A stretch of 64,000 nucleotides of DNA. Source: an uncultured SAR86 cluster bacterium. GTDB taxonomy: Bacteria; Pseudomonadota; Gammaproteobacteria; Magnimaribacterales; Magnimaribacteraceae. Location of the stretch: contig CACJMO010000001.1 of NCBI GenBank assembly GCA_902594545.1, positions 248,821-312,820 of the forward strand, written 5' to 3'. The notes below the pieces were generated by a model that was given only the letters and a program-made list of their open reading frames with translations, did no database searches and was not told the origin of the DNA. Of this stretch, positions 52,548-61,182 are shown piece by piece. The translations under genes were made by a program, and so were the position numbers. Numbering within the stretch: the stretch's first letter is position 1; every line of letters begins with the position of its first letter.

Positions 52548-52991
52548 ATGTTTAAAAAAATTATGAATAAAACTATTCTCGGAATTACTGCTTCTATATG
52601 TTTGATGGCACAAGGTGCTTACGCTTTTGAAATAAAAGGAGAAAGCTTTCCAGCAAATTTCAACATTACCTCATGGACGGCTGGTAATGGAGAGAGCACA
52701 ATCACCTCTGAAGGGCTTGTAGGAGAAGGCTATGGAAAAGTTTACCTAACCCATCACTTTACAGTCAGCAGCGATGATGGAATGTCCGGAGAATTCACTG
52801 GTCAAGCCAGAACTATTAATCAAGATGGAGAGCTGCAATATGCTTCTCTTCAAGGTTCGTGGAGTCGAGATGGAAAAATTGTAAGCATGTATTCTTTTGA
52901 TACAGTCAACAATGGGGTGATCAATCACGCCCAAGGAAGAGTTGACTTATTTGAGGGCACGCTAAAGTTTGAAGTCTTTCCAGTAAACTAA
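52548..52991 (+). CDS. small secreted beta-rich protein, paralogue of the 51313 product
   Basis: The N terminus is a Sec signal ending in ...QGAYA before FEIKGESF. The mature protein of about 120 residues is low in Cys, rich in Gly, Ser and Thr, and has repeated YGKVYLTHHF, LQGSWSRDGKIVSMYS and VFPV segments that align with the 51313 product. A good AAAAGGAT ribosome site precedes it. Function unknown; the palindrome just upstream suggests regulated expression. Confidence 0.72.
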   Translation: MFKKIMNKTILGITASICLMAQGAYAFEIKGESFPANFNITSWTAGNGESTITSEGLVGEGYGKVYLTHHFTVSSDDGMSGEFTGQARTINQDGELQYASLQGSWSRDGKIVSMYSFDTVNNGVINHAQGRVDLFEGTLKFEVFPVN

Positions 52992-52996
52992 TGAAA

Positions 52997-53028
52997 TAGC
53001 GGCCCGCACTAAGTGGGCCGCTACTTTT
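52997..53028. terminator. bidirectional intrinsic terminator between the 52548 gene and an SDR gene
   Basis: TAGCGGCCC (52997-53005) and GGGCCGCTA (53015-53023) form a perfect 9-bp stem with CTTTTTC after it. The stem reaches into the stop codon of the convergent SDR gene (53021-53023), so both genes share this hairpin. Confidence 0.85.
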
Positions 53029-53728
53029 TCAATATAGAGTTATTTTGATTAAACATTGGATACTCTTTCTCATCCCAATAGACTTTTCCAGAAGGCCCTC
53101 CTCTTTCAAGGCTTGCCAATAGCTTTGCTGTAGGAAAAGTGGCTTCCGGCTTTTGCAGGTGAGGCATATCTTTTCCCCATATACTTGTATTCGTAGGTCC
53201 CGGAATAATCATATTAATTAGAATGTCATGCTCAGAATTTTCTTTTGCTGCCACTCTAGTTGCAGACCATATACCCGCTTTTGCTGCAGCATAAGCCGAA
53301 GTTCCTTCAACATCAGTCTCCGCGTTTCTAGAAATTGTGTTTATGATCCTTCCAAAGTTTTGTTTCTTCATAATTGGAAGTGCGTAGCGCATCCCATAAA
53401 TTGTTCCAAATAAATGAACACTCACGTGATGCTCGAAGGCACCTTCAGGCATATCATGAACTTTGTAGCCAAAGCCCATTCCAGCATTATTAAAAAGAAC
53501 ATCTAGTCTGCCAGTTACATCATGGGCTTGTTCGATAAATGACTTCACTTGTTGTGACGAAGAGACATCTAATATCGAGGTTGTAATACCCAGCTCCTGC
53601 AGCTCATATAAACCCGCTTGCTCAATATCACAAGCAAAGACATTCGCGCCTTCTTGATCAAAAAGCTCGGCCCAAGCCTTTCCAAGGCCATTGGCTGCTC
53701 CTGTAATCAAGATTGTTTTACCTTGCAA
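53021..53728 (-). CDS. short-chain dehydrogenase/reductase
   Basis: The 235-residue classical SDR has TGAANGLG (residues 9-16), the NNAG motif, and the catalytic Ser region TISRNAE with YAAAK (YxxxK). The cofactor site has an Asp at the end of the second strand (ACDIEQAG), which favours NAD over NADP. Substrate unknown. It lies 11 bp downstream of an alpha/beta-hydrolase-fold gene. Confidence 0.85.
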   Translation of the reverse strand: MQGKTILITGAANGLGKAWAELFDQEGANVFACDIEQAGLYELQELGITTSILDVSSSQQVKSFIEQAHDVTGRLDVLFNNAGMGFGYKVHDMPEGAFEHHVSVHLFGTIYGMRYALPIMKKQNFGRIINTISRNAETDVEGTSAYAAAKAGIWSATRVAAKENSEHDILINMIIPGPTNTSIWGKDMPHLQKPEATFPTAKLLASLERGGPSGKVYWDEKEYPMFNQNNSILKK

Positions 53729-53739
53729 TTTTAGCTCTC

Positions 53740-54477
53740 CTAAATTTGTAGATTATGCCAGGAAAAAAAATTTTCCAGCACTAAGTCAGGTCGTTGCAGC
53801 ACTGATCCATGTCCCACATCATCAAGAATCTTGAGATTGCCAGAAGCGGATCGACTCACTATATCTTTGCTTGAGGTTAAGTTCGGATCATGATCTCCAG
53901 TCATAACAAGAAAAGGATATGAGATGCTGGATACTGCTTTATCTAAGTTAAATTTTGCAGCCGCAGTTAATGAAAGGTCTGCATTCTTTTTATTGATGTG
54001 TTCATTCCATCCTTTAGGCAATTCAAATTTCTGTATACCCATCGATTCTTGCCTAGCCATTGCTATTTTCAATCCTTTTCTTTGAGCTTCAACATCCGCA
54101 GAGGCTATACTCGCATCACTAAATACGGCAGAAAGAATTCTATCGGAATTCAGAGAAGAATAAGCTAAAGCGGCTCTTGTACCCCAAGCCATGCTCCATA
54201 AGTTGAATTTTTCTATCTTTAAGTGCGTCAAAAGATGATTTAAATCCTCTGAATATTTCTCAAACGAGAATACATCTTCGCTGTCATCAAAATTTAAGCT
54301 TTTTCCTGCGCCACGAATATCGAAAGTTACAACATAAAATTTACTCACCAGACCAGAGATTACGTTATCCCACATTCGCAAAGTGCAACCCGCCCCATGC
54401 CACAAGACAAGGGGCGAATTTTTAGGACTTCCGTGAGTTTCGAAATTTAGTTTGGCCTGATCGACCTCTAATTCCAT
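53740..54477 (-). CDS. alpha/beta-hydrolase-fold protein with Ala at the nucleophile position
   Basis: The 245-residue protein has the fold's landmarks: LVLWHGAGCTLRMWDNV (oxyanion turn), TGDHDPN (Asp region) and DVGHGSVLQ (His). At the nucleophile elbow, where GxSxG is expected, the sequence is LWSMAWGTRAA, so the central residue is A97. The protein may be a non-hydrolytic member, a binding protein, or use another residue. It is 5 bp downstream of a VOC protein and 11 bp upstream of an SDR gene. Confidence 0.78.
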   Translation of the reverse strand: MELEVDQAKLNFETHGSPKNSPLVLWHGAGCTLRMWDNVISGLVSKFYVVTFDIRGAGKSLNFDDSEDVFSFEKYSEDLNHLLTHLKIEKFNLWSMAWGTRAALAYSSLNSDRILSAVFSDASIASADVEAQRKGLKIAMARQESMGIQKFELPKGWNEHINKKNADLSLTAAAKFNLDKAVSSISYPFLVMTGDHDPNLTSSKDIVSRSASGNLKILDDVGHGSVLQRPDLVLENFFSWHNLQI

Positions 54478-54482
54478 AAACC

Positions 54483-54872
54483 CTAAAGATTAAGAAGCGC
54501 GCACAGCTTATTGCCTGAAGGGTCTCTCAAGTAGGCAAGATACAATTTCATTCCCATGCCTTCTCTAATTCCGGGAGGGTCTTCACAAGTTGTTCCACCA
54601 CTCTTTATTCCGGCTTCATGCCATTCATCTCCTTGCTCTGGACTTTTAATAGCAAAACCAACTGTACTACCGTTTCCGTGTGTAGCAGGTTCATCATCTA
54701 TTGGTTCTGAAATTAAAAATACATTTCCATCAAGAAAGTACATATATCGTTTATGGCCTGTAGGATTTACAGAAAGTACTCCTGGCTCCGCGCCCAAAAC
54801 TGAGAATATACTGTCATAGAACTTTTTAGACTGCTCTATATCATCTGCTCCAACCATTATGTGACTAAACAT
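54483..54872 (-). CDS. VOC (glyoxalase/bleomycin-resistance/dioxygenase) family protein
   Basis: The 129-residue protein starts MFSHIMVGADDIEQSKKFYD and ends LYLAYLRDPSGNKLC, the paired beta-alpha-beta-beta-beta units of VOC proteins. Possible metal ligands are His4 in FSHI and Glu or His residues in the second unit. Substrate unknown; it likely acts with the neighbouring hydrolase-fold and SDR genes. Confidence 0.85.
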   Translation of the reverse strand: MFSHIMVGADDIEQSKKFYDSIFSVLGAEPGVLSVNPTGHKRYMYFLDGNVFLISEPIDDEPATHGNGSTVGFAIKSPEQGDEWHEAGIKSGGTTCEDPPGIREGMGMKLYLAYLRDPSGNKLCALLNL

Positions 54873-54916
54873 TTTTCCCCCTTAAATTGTTATTGGTAAG
54901 TCAGATTCAAACATAA

Positions 54917-55546
54917 TTATTTTTGAAACAAAACAACATTCTGAGAAGGAATTTCGCAGCTCCAAGTCATCATTGATGCAATAGCAGATACCGTCTCTAA
55001 AGAATAGAAAACTACATGGGTTGGGTCTTTTCTGTAATACCAGTCTTCAAATGAGATGGAATCATCATAGAAATTAGTCATCATCCCAAACCAACCACCC
55101 TTTTTTAAAATCTTATCTATCTTTTGAAATTCTTCGAGGGGATTAAAAAAATGTTCAGCAACCTCGGAGCATGTCACAAAGTCATACTTTTTATTTTTGT
55201 AGGATTCATCGGGAAAAAAGAAAGGGTCATAAAGATCCATGCAACAATAACTTTCTTTAAACATTTCTGCCAATGCGGGTCCTGGTCCGCATCCATAATC
55301 TAAACCAATGGAATTTTTTGACAGCTTTTTGATTAAAGGGTTGTGCAGTTGTGAAAGAAATTTCCTGTAAGAAGGATCATTCAATTCGTTGTTATGAAGT
55401 TCATATCTGAGCTTTTCTGCTTGTTGGTCAAGGTGATTATTTTTATCCAGATAAATTGCCTTACAACTTTGACACTGAAAGTACTTGAGCTCATTGATTT
55501 GAGAATACAAGCAGTAAGATTTTTCATAGCAAACTGGACATTGCAT
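54917..55546 (-). CDS. class I SAM-dependent methyltransferase with an N-terminal zinc ribbon
   Basis: Cys pairs CPVC (residues 3-6) and CQSC (29-32) form a zinc ribbon, followed by a methyltransferase domain with GLDYGCGPGPALAEM at motif I. This layout is seen in Methyltransf_23-like proteins acting on small sugars or natural products, but the substrate is unknown. The 209-residue length is normal. It lies 44 bp upstream of the VOC gene. Confidence 0.78.
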   Translation of the reverse strand: MQCPVCYEKSYCLYSQINELKYFQCQSCKAIYLDKNNHLDQQAEKLRYELHNNELNDPSYRKFLSQLHNPLIKKLSKNSIGLDYGCGPGPALAEMFKESYCCMDLYDPFFFPDESYKNKKYDFVTCSEVAEHFFNPLEEFQKIDKILKKGGWFGMMTNFYDDSISFEDWYYRKDPTHVVFYSLETVSAIASMMTWSCEIPSQNVVLFQK

Positions 55547-55579
55547 AACAAGAAGAAAGCCTTCTAGTTTAAGAAATGT

Positions 55580-55975
55580 TTACTTAATGGATTTAAAAAA
55601 TCGAGCATTAGAGTGGATATAAGCATCCGGATTGGGGTGCTTAGACCAAACTTTTTCCCACTCGGGATCTACATCCAGGTTGGCAAAGAAAGCATCTCTT
55701 TCCTCCCTGTTTTTATACTTTGCAACCCAAGTAACATTAGGCTGTCCGTTAGGAGACACTATTGGATTAGTTCCTTCGACTATTGCTTCATCACCTCTAT
55801 TGACCCAAAAATCAATAATTTCAATCCTCGCATTTCCATAAGGCATAAAGTGATTTTCAGCCCAGTAAACATAGGCTTCAAAATCCTCTTCTTCAATAGT
55901 GTAGTCCCTGATTTCATAGATCTCAGATTTTAAGTTAAAGGAAACAACTAAAGCTAAAGCCAGTAATTTTTTCAT
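55580..55975 (-). CDS. NIPSNAP-family secreted protein
   Basis: MKKLLALALVVSFNLKSE is a Sec signal. The mature part opens IYEIRDYTIEEEDFEAYVYW and has VTWVAKYKNREERDAFFANL, the dimeric alpha-beta-barrel pattern of NIPSNAP. NIPSNAP proteins are small binding or stress proteins; the function here is not known. It is the most upstream gene on this strand for the 55-52 kb run. Confidence 0.75.
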   Translation of the reverse strand: MKKLLALALVVSFNLKSEIYEIRDYTIEEEDFEAYVYWAENHFMPYGNARIEIIDFWVNRGDEAIVEGTNPIVSPNGQPNVTWVAKYKNREERDAFFANLDVDPEWEKVWSKHPNPDAYIHSNARFFKSIK

Positions 55976-56172
55976 AATATCCTCCTATTTAATGAGCTTA
56001 CCTGATATCTATCTTTCCATAGTTTAGAAAAAATTAAAAACATCTTGAGGGCTTCTTTCTGCGTAAAGTTTATCTTTTTCATTTTATAATAACCCCATAA
56101 GCTTGTGCTCAAATGACGTTGATCACACTCGTCCGCTTAAATTTGAAAGGATTCTCTTTAATAAAAAACTTT

Positions 56173-57996
56173 ATGATAAAAACACTAAAATATTTTGGCC
56201 TCGCCTTTCTAATACTATTGCTAGTTGTCTCTCTGTATTTGATGAATCTGTTTTCTTCAAGACCATACTCAATAGATCATTATCTAGCCAAGGAACTAAT
56301 TGTGGGGGTCACAGATTCACCCGAATACATGACTTATTTGGGCATATTTGATGATCTAAGCTTCTTCTTTAAGCACAATCAAAAACTCTCTGTACCTTCG
56401 TCAGAGGAAAGCGCAGAAGATTATAAAGACAATCTAGAAAGGCTAGATATTATCCAGGGTTTTAATGACAGCTCTTTGAATAAAAACCAAAGGATAACTA
56501 AAAAAATTGCTGTGTTTGATACAGAAAACGACATCGAGTCGTACGAACGCTTCAGGTATCACTCCTATCCATTCAACCAAATAAGCGGCAACCATCTTAA
56601 CTTGGTTGAATTTATGACAGACACACACCCCATAAGAAATAAAAATCAAGCTTCTGATTACATAAAGAGAGTCAAAATGTTTGATGAGGTTCTTGATGCA
56701 AATCTTAAATGGCTAAACGAGCAGAAAAAGCTAAACATTTACGCACCCAAGTTTGTCTTTGATCACGTTATCAAGCAACTAAGAGAGCTTATTGCCTATG
56801 AAGACTCAAAAAACCCATTGATACTCATATTTAAAGACAAAATAGATAAGTTAGATTTGGATGAGGAAGTTAAGAATAACCTTTCCATGGAATTGAGCGC
56901 AGCCATTAGATCAGATGTGAAGCCCGGTTTTCAGGCCATTCTTAATTTCATGCTTGAAAATTATCAAAGCGCAAATGAATATCATGGTGTTTGGTCTTTG
57001 CCTGATGGAGATGATTACTACGCACTAAGATTGAGATCTTATACGACCACTGATTACTCCGCGGAGGAAATACATCAAATTGGATTGCAAGAAGTAGATC
57101 GTATTGGCAAGAGAATGAAAGAAATCTTCTTGGAGCTCGGTTATGAAGTAAACAAGCCTGTGGGGGAGATGATGAACGACCTTAATGAAGACCCTAGGTT
57201 TTTATATGAAGATACTGAAGACAGAAAGGAAATCGTAATCAGCGACTACAATCAAATGGTCAAGGAAGCCGAAAAGGATGTAAAACCATATTTTTATAAA
57301 TTTCCAGTTAGCCCCGTGGAGGTTCGGGCTGTTCCGGAGTACTCCGAAAAAACTGCTGCTGGAGGCTATTATCAATCTCCAAGTTTGGATGGAACAAGAC
57401 CGGGTGTTTTTTATGCGAACCTATATGACATTAAGCAGACTCCTAAATTTGGCATGAGGACTTTAACATTTCATGAGGCTGTGCCTGGGCATCACTTTCA
57501 ACTTGCGTTAAATATCGAGAATGAGGAGTTAACCCTCTACAGAAGGTTGGGTTACAACACTTCTGCTCATACGGAAGGCTGGGCTTTATACGCAGAGCAG
57601 CTAGGAGTTGAAGTTGGCATGACAAAAAATCTTTACGATGAATTAGGAGTACTACAAAGCGAGATGTTTAGAGCAAACAGGCTGGTGGTAGACACAGGCA
57701 TCCATCACAAAAAATGGACAAGAGAAAGGGCGATGGAATACATGAAGAAAACTACTGGAATGTCTGATACTGAGGTCAGGGTAGAGATAGAAAGATACAT
57801 AGTCTGGCCAGGACAAGCGACCAGTTACAAGATAGGCATGCTAAAAATTCTTGAGCTTAGAGAAAAAGCCAAGAATCAATTAGGAGAAAAATTCGACTTA
57901 AGAGATTTTCACGCAATTGTTTTAGATCACGGAATCGTGCCTCTTTTCGTTTTAGAAGACTTAATTGATGAATGGATAGAAGAATCTAAGGATTAA
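56173..57996 (+). CDS. DUF885 family metallopeptidase-like protein, membrane anchored
   Basis: MIKTLKYFGLAFLILLLVVS is an N-terminal signal anchor. The 607-residue protein carries FHEAVPGHHFQ (HExxxGHH, a zinc site) near residue 455 and HTEGWALYAEQL shortly after, which are the DUF885 signatures. Members are exported zinc peptidases of unknown substrate. I start at ATG 56173 because the extra 20 residues from 56113 are not hydrophobic-signal-like. It stands alone on the plus strand. Confidence 0.85.
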   Translation: MIKTLKYFGLAFLILLLVVSLYLMNLFSSRPYSIDHYLAKELIVGVTDSPEYMTYLGIFDDLSFFFKHNQKLSVPSSEESAEDYKDNLERLDIIQGFNDSSLNKNQRITKKIAVFDTENDIESYERFRYHSYPFNQISGNHLNLVEFMTDTHPIRNKNQASDYIKRVKMFDEVLDANLKWLNEQKKLNIYAPKFVFDHVIKQLRELIAYEDSKNPLILIFKDKIDKLDLDEEVKNNLSMELSAAIRSDVKPGFQAILNFMLENYQSANEYHGVWSLPDGDDYYALRLRSYTTTDYSAEEIHQIGLQEVDRIGKRMKEIFLELGYEVNKPVGEMMNDLNEDPRFLYEDTEDRKEIVISDYNQMVKEAEKDVKPYFYKFPVSPVEVRAVPEYSEKTAAGGYYQSPSLDGTRPGVFYANLYDIKQTPKFGMRTLTFHEAVPGHHFQLALNIENEELTLYRRLGYNTSAHTEGWALYAEQLGVEVGMTKNLYDELGVLQSEMFRANRLVVDTGIHHKKWTRERAMEYMKKTTGMSDTEVRVEIERYIVWPGQATSYKIGMLKILELREKAKNQLGEKFDLRDFHAIVLDHGIVPLFVLEDLIDEWIEESKD

Positions 57997-58014
57997 ATCA
58001 AAATAGACCAAACT

Positions 58015-58428
58015 TTACTTTTTGGCTGGCTGCTTAAATAAAAAAAACAATACGCAACTCTGCAACAAGAACATCGAATAGAAAAACAGCATATTCAAAG
58101 GAATGTCGACTATTTTAGGCTCCAGCATGCCCTCTCCTACAGGCTCTCCTCCATATAAAGGCATTAACAAGGTTCCGATTACAAAACCAAAATGAATGCA
58201 AAGACTCAGCAGGCCAGCCAACTTCTCCATGCCTTTGTACCATAATAGAAATATGGCCAACGAAAAAATTAAGAAATTTGTAGATAATCGCCATGCTTCA
58301 TGAACTCTGGCATGTGAATCCCAATCAGGATTTAATAAATGCGAAGGATTCACATCCACCAAAACCGGGAGAATACCCCCAGCCAATAAGCAAAGAGTAG
58401 TTAAGTACTTCGTCACTGAGCCACCCAA
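58015..58428 (-). CDS. small four-helix membrane protein of unknown function
   Basis: Four hydrophobic segments are visible (residues 7-25, 46-62, 70-90, 108-132) with an acidic loop (GEPVGEGMLEPKIVD). No family is recognised. The first start is TTG at 58428, one base after the cupin stop; GTG at 58416 is another option. It is probably co-transcribed with the cupin gene. Confidence 0.55.
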   Translation of the reverse strand: MGGSVTKYLTTLCLLAGGILPVLVDVNPSHLLNPDWDSHARVHEAWRLSTNFLIFSLAIFLLWYKGMEKLAGLLSLCIHFGFVIGTLLMPLYGGEPVGEGMLEPKIVDIPLNMLFFYSMFLLQSCVLFFLFKQPAKK

Positions 58429-58950
58429 TTAAACAAGGCTGCTATCGATAAGAACTGCTATTAATAATGCCGGCTCGGTTCCGTTATTTACCCACGCATG
58501 ATTCGTTCCTCTCTGAACTACAATGTCATGTGGATTTACTTTAATTTCTTCTTCATCTAATACCAAAGTAACATCTCCCTTGAGCAAGATAATATAATCA
58601 ATGGTATCTGTTTCATGCATGGCTGCATTTCTTGATGTATCTACACGATGATGAGCAGCACCCATTTTCTCAAAAGCAGCAGCTGTTGAAGCTTCAATAA
58701 CTTCTGGCGGTACCCCTTCAGGAATTGGATTTATTTGAAAATACCTGATCTTAGTACCTCCTTTGGATGGAGACAGTACAACATCTGTATCTGCTCTATC
58801 TTCTAGAGACTTAGTATCAAAGCCTCCGCCGTCTGTATTCCAAATCTCATATAGCCCACCAGCATCCTCTCCGAGCGATCTTGCTGGCGGCCCTTCAATT
58901 GAAACTACTGATTTTCCTGCCTCATTATGTCCCGTTATTATTCTTCTCAT
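58429..58950 (-). CDS. cupin-domain protein
   Basis: The 173-residue protein has an N-terminal beta region and a C-terminal cupin barrel with the metal motifs MHETDTIDYIILLKG (His and Glu) and GTNHAWVN (His). Such proteins are often small dioxygenases, isomerases or sensors. The closest pattern I recall is the general cupin_2 class; the substrate is open. CTCCT at 58951 onward gives an AGGAGG-type ribosome site. Confidence 0.82.
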   Translation of the reverse strand: MRRIITGHNEAGKSVVSIEGPPARSLGEDAGGLYEIWNTDGGGFDTKSLEDRADTDVVLSPSKGGTKIRYFQINPIPEGVPPEVIEASTAAAFEKMGAAHHRVDTSRNAAMHETDTIDYIILLKGDVTLVLDEEEIKVNPHDIVVQRGTNHAWVNNGTEPALLIAVLIDSSLV

Positions 58951-59028
58951 ATCTCCTCCTAGAAATATATTAGCTTCTTAGGAAGAAGAATAACAATTAA
59001 TTAATTCTGAGAATTGAGGGTCTAAGCT

Positions 59029-59427
59029 TTAATGGCAATCATCGCACTCTACCTCTCTACATAATCTGTAGTTTTTGAAATGCGAGATAGCAACCAATAG
59101 TGCTCCTACTGTTGTAAGTACTTTTTCACCTACTTCTCCCCAAATTTGAGCTCCAAGAGTGACAGCGAGAATGAGAGAGATAATACCTATAAGGCCTAAG
59201 TACAAAAAGCTGAAGGATTTGTGATTTCTTACACCGGTGATTAAGGCATAAAGACTCACAGGAATGGCTATAAACAAAATAGCATAATGTATCAGTTCAT
59301 TGTTATATGAAAGAGACACGTAACCTGAAAGAAAAACTAAAAAAGACGGCACAAGAAGACAATGGACTAAACACAGTGCAGATAAGCTAATCGCTGTTTT
59401 GTCAGAATATTCTTGTGTTAGTCTCAT
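59029..59427 (-). CDS. MerC-domain membrane protein
   Basis: The 132-residue protein has four helices. The first carries ALCLVHCLLVP, the Cys-x-x-His-Cys pattern of MerC-type metal-binding proteins. The C terminus is CREVECDDCH, rich in Cys with a CxxCH ending, which is an extra metal (or heme-like) site. MerC moves Hg(II) in resistance operons, but chromosomal relatives without a mer operon may handle other soft metals. Confidence 0.78.
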   Translation of the reverse strand: MRLTQEYSDKTAISLSALCLVHCLLVPSFLVFLSGYVSLSYNNELIHYAILFIAIPVSLYALITGVRNHKSFSFLYLGLIGIISLILAVTLGAQIWGEVGEKVLTTVGALLVAISHFKNYRLCREVECDDCH

Positions 59428-59487
59428 ATTTCTTCTTTGGGGCGGAGAACTTTAAATTATAAGCATAAATAATACAAACTATTTAAT

Positions 59488-60420
59488 CTAATCAAGGTTA
59501 GATAATAAAAAACTTATGGAGTCCTGCATCGAGGACTTTCTGGCTTTCCAATTTCTCCCTAGATGAGCACCCACTTTGGCTCGGTCTTTAAATATCTGAG
59601 ACCTTTCATGCGGTTCATTCATTGGGGTTTTGTTGCCCTCTTCGTCTTGGTGATAATGAAAGCCATCTTTCGCAATAAAAGTGTGCCTGCGTCCAACAGC
59701 TATAGCATTTGGCACATACACAACAGGGTCTACGGAATCGAATGAGTGATGACTATCTTCATACGTGATTATCGTGCTATTGCCTCCATTTTCATTTATT
59801 GCAGGTGACAACTCATCTATAAGAACGGCAGGTGTGTAGTCGTCATCAGCACCGATAAGAGTCAAAATGGGTGATTTGCTCCAGCGCATCTCTTCCGGCC
59901 ACATGAATGCTCCCGGATAAAATGCCAAATGGCCCGCAAACCGCTCTCCATCTGGAGCCAATTTCTCTGCCAACGGCTCCCAGGCTGAATAAATGGCTGT
60001 ACTCCCTCCAAGACTCCATCCGGCAATGAAAATTCTTGATGAATCTATATCCGGATGATTTGATAAAATTTTAAGAGCATTGAAGCAATCAGTCATTACA
60101 GTAGCTAAAGTGACCTGTATCTGATCTTCAACAATGGATGTGACTTGCCTTGCATCAAAACTATTAACTCTGAAAATTGCAAATCCATTATTTAAAAAAT
60201 TTACTGAATGTTCGTGGTGATGTCCTCTCCATCCCATACTTCCATGCATGCAGATTACAAGTGGGTGCTTTTCCTTCTTTTCATCTGGAAGAATGAGGGT
60301 TCCGAACATATCTTGCTCTTCACTCTCCTGAGAATTGAGTATGTGATAAAACTCGAAAGGGTTTGAAGACTTATAGGCAATAAGACCCTCATCGCCAGTA
60401 TTAAAGTTAAGCTCTTTCAT
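59488..60420 (-). CDS. dienelactone-hydrolase-like alpha/beta hydrolase
   Basis: The 310-residue protein has CMHGSMGWRGHHH (oxyanion loop), the nucleophile Ser in IAGWSLGGST, Asp in LIGADDDYTP and His in EDSHHSF. The dienelactone-hydrolase-like class hydrolyses small esters or lactones. Its ATG sits inside the end of the 60407 small gene, so translation may be coupled. Confidence 0.8.
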   Translation of the reverse strand: MKELNFNTGDEGLIAYKSSNPFEFYHILNSQESEEQDMFGTLILPDEKKEKHPLVICMHGSMGWRGHHHEHSVNFLNNGFAIFRVNSFDARQVTSIVEDQIQVTLATVMTDCFNALKILSNHPDIDSSRIFIAGWSLGGSTAIYSAWEPLAEKLAPDGERFAGHLAFYPGAFMWPEEMRWSKSPILTLIGADDDYTPAVLIDELSPAINENGGNSTIITYEDSHHSFDSVDPVVYVPNAIAVGRRHTFIAKDGFHYHQDEEGNKTPMNEPHERSQIFKDRAKVGAHLGRNWKARKSSMQDSISFLLSNLD

Positions 60421-60607
60421 AATTTTCTAAAAAATAATTCTCTCTTTCTTCCCTATTCATGCCAACTGTCTGATCCATGAATCTGTCTCTATCGTCTCTT
60501 GATTTAAAAACCCAAATACAAACAGTGTCATGAGAATGATAGATTGCTTTTAGCTCATCATCTATCGCACAAATTTCTTTTGGGATTTCTGTTTTGATAC
60601 AAATCAT
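60407..60607 (-). CDS. small hypothetical protein, 66 residues
   Basis: A 66-residue acidic protein, MICIKTEIPKEICAID at the start and REERENYFLENYERA at the end, with a middle segment (TVCIWVFKSRDDRDRFMD). It could be a ferredoxin-like subunit; I do not recognise it. The stop overlaps the start of the hydrolase gene by 14 bp. Operon position supports a real gene. Confidence 0.55.
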   Translation of the reverse strand: MICIKTEIPKEICAIDDELKAIYHSHDTVCIWVFKSRDDRDRFMDQTVGMNREERENYFLENYERA

Positions 60608-60619
60608 ATTTACTAATTC

Positions 60620-60790
60620 TTATGGATTTAAAAGATCTATGAGAGAATTATTCTCATCCACAATCCGGTGTCGTATCCCTTTTTGTTTTACCATCTGCTT
60701 CATGACACGAAAAGCATCTGCTTCATTCGTTTTGGTTTGATAGTGTTGCCATTTGCCCCACCTGTCTTGCCACTGTATTTTATATTTCAT
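60620..60790 (-). CDS. small hypothetical protein, 56 residues
   Basis: The ATG at 60790 shares a base with the GFA gene stop (TAATG), so I prefer it to the in-frame upstream ATG at 60805. The product is basic with aromatic residues (KYKIQWQDRWGKWQHYQTK) and a helix (EADAFRVMKQMVKQKG). Family unknown; a nucleic-acid-binding or subunit role cannot be told. Confidence 0.55.
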   Translation of the reverse strand: MKYKIQWQDRWGKWQHYQTKTNEADAFRVMKQMVKQKGIRHRIVDENNSLIDLLNP

Positions 60791-61173
60791 TATATTTTTA
60801 CCCAATTAAGCATGTCTTCTACAAACATATCGTCGCTTGGTTCAAAGTCTTGGGGATTGTCTAAGCTACAAATTGTGACATAAATATATTTAGGATACTC
60901 GTCAAGAAGACAGGTTAAAGGAGTTCCACAATCTTGACAAAAGTACCTGCTACCCTGATTAGAGGAAATTAGTTTTTTGGGACTGCCTTTACTGTATTCA
61001 AAGGCAGTTAAGGGAATAGCCATCCAAGAAAGAAAAGCGGCCCCTGAAGTGCGTCTGCACATGGAGCAGTGACAATTTGCAGAGGGATAATTGTAGGACT
61101 CAAAGCTATAACGAATTGAACCGCAAAAACACCCTCCCTCTGTAATATTATTCACTGTTTTGTCCTGCTCCAT
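60790..61173 (-). CDS. GFA-family (glutathione-dependent formaldehyde-activating enzyme-like) protein
   Basis: The 127-residue protein has the zinc cysteines CFCG near residue 15, CHCSMC near 34 and CQDCG near 79, with RRTSGAAFLSW as the conserved glutathione-binding block. The family includes Gfa and related CENP-V domains, which bind S-hydroxymethylglutathione or other thiols; many members have no proven activity. It is in a run with two small genes downstream. Confidence 0.85.
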   Translation of the reverse strand: MEQDKTVNNITEGGCFCGSIRYSFESYNYPSANCHCSMCRRTSGAAFLSWMAIPLTAFEYSKGSPKKLISSNQGSRYFCQDCGTPLTCLLDEYPKYIYVTICSLDNPQDFEPSDDMFVEDMLNWVKI

Positions 61174-61182
61174 ATAGCGTAC

